DNA of 64,000 bases from Bin5 sp965204705 (GTDB lineage Bacteria > Chloroflexota > Anaerolineae > Caldilineales > Caldilineaceae), in contig OZ242006.1 of assembly GCA_965204705.1 (NCBI GenBank), positions 5,332,001-5,396,000 on the forward strand, read 5' to 3'. The notes beneath the pieces were generated by a model, which made no database searches, was not told the DNA's origin, and saw only the letters and a program-made list of their open reading frames with translations. Below are positions 63,701-64,000 of the stretch, in pieces; within the stretch, counting starts at the first letter, position 1; each line of letters opens with the position of its first letter. The translations under genes were made by a program, and so were the position numbers.

Positions 63701-64000
63701 TTGGCGCAGCACGTCAAGGATAGCGGCCGGCCTGTCGAAACGCTAGTCATCCAGGAAAGAGGGGGCACGCTCACCACCGTCGATCAAGGCCAAGCCTGGC
63801 TGGAGAAGACGCTAACCGAACTCGAAGAGACGACGACGCGGGTCACGATGGCGGTGGACGAACTGGTCGTGGGCGCCATCTGCGGCGGCTCCGACGCCAC
63901 CAGCGGCATCACCGCCAACCCAGCTATCGGGCGCTGCTTCGACCTGCTGGTCGAGAACAACGCCAGCGCGATTTTCGAGGAGGGCGGCGAACTTATCGGC
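63701..64000 (+). CDS. Altronate dehydratase (UxaA) family fragment, runs off the window
   Basis: From about 63701 the frame reads LAQHVKDSGRPVETLVIQE, then a GGTLTTVDQG segment and the hallmark ECGGSDATSG-like AICGGSDATSGITANPAIG. It ends at ELIG at the window edge. This is the middle of the UxaA/GarD large domain, which dehydrates altronate, galactarate or related sugar acids. In this protein the usual Glu/Cys before CGGSD is Ile-Cys. The N-terminal third of UxaA is missing, and the sequence is joined in frame to the broken MFS gene. It is probably a fusion relic, or the join of an assembly error. The rest lies beyond the window. Confidence 0.75.
   Translation, partial: MAQHVKDSGRPVETLVIQERGGTLTTVDQGQAWLEKTLTELEETTTRVTMAVDELVVGAICGGSDATSGITANPAIGRCFDLLVENNASAIFEEGGELIG

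Overview
The window reads as a chromosomal segment of a GC-rich bacterium, most likely a member of the Chloroflexota (Anaerolineae/Caldilineae-like). This is inferred from a secreted protein with Thr/Pro linkers and FN3 repeats, F420-0:glutamyl ligase next to an EF2563/YqeB-type protein, RNase J, a GT39-type membrane glycosyltransferase and a Gram-positive-like MoxR/DUF58 pair. No rRNA or taxonomic marker was available, so the assignment is tentative. Sulfatase, haloalkane dehalogenase and deoxysugar/pentose genes would suit a marine or host-associated heterotroph.

Layout. 1-2830 is a decayed accessory region: two small CRISPR-like arrays on either side of an unknown gene, an orphan group II intron domain V, and a scrap of a DNA methyltransferase. 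2831-13 kb holds a secreted FN3 protein, a DUF58/MoxR pair, a large cytosolic TIM-barrel-like protein and an orphan solute-binding lipoprotein. 14-21.4 kb holds a membrane glycosyltransferase, a tsaC-GT4-wecG/tagA operon and a divergent yqeB-cofE operon, with tRNA-Arg(CCG) beyond it. 21.6-27.5 kb holds an MFS carrier, an aminotransferase, leucyl aminopeptidase and a membrane protein.

27.5-30.6 kb is a small AT-richer island: a MntA-type nucleotidyltransferase with a truncated HepT, then an overlapping OLD/AAA15-type ATPase plus TOPRIM (DUF3226-like) pair. The pair lies between an intact molybdopterin oxidoreductase gene and a decayed partial copy of the same gene. It is the best candidate in the window for a little-described, probably anti-phage, system.

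33-44.8 kb is mostly housekeeping: two paralogous glutamine synthetases, RNase J, FtsK, haloalkane dehalogenase, a LolA-like protein and an MFS carrier. 44.9-64 kb is a carbohydrate region: a clan GH-J-type glycosidase between two sister MFS genes, sulfatase, class III aminotransferase, Gfo/Idh oxidoreductase, rhamnose mutarotase, COG3618 lactonase, xylose isomerase, xylulokinase, another MFS, a TIM-barrel epimerase, a VOC-lectin fusion and two SDRs. It ends in a broken MFS gene fused to an altronate-dehydratase (UxaA) fragment running off the window. Together these suggest uptake and oxidation of pentoses, deoxyhexoses or sugar acids, perhaps from sulfated polysaccharides.

A notable non-coding layer runs through the window. 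A 320-bp MITE-like element has terminal inverted repeats and target-site duplications (8238-8557 and 36398-36717), with an older 422-bp relative at 23146-23567. Hairpin modules from it also occur alone. Short low-complexity repeats lie in many gene gaps and, in places, inside reading frames.
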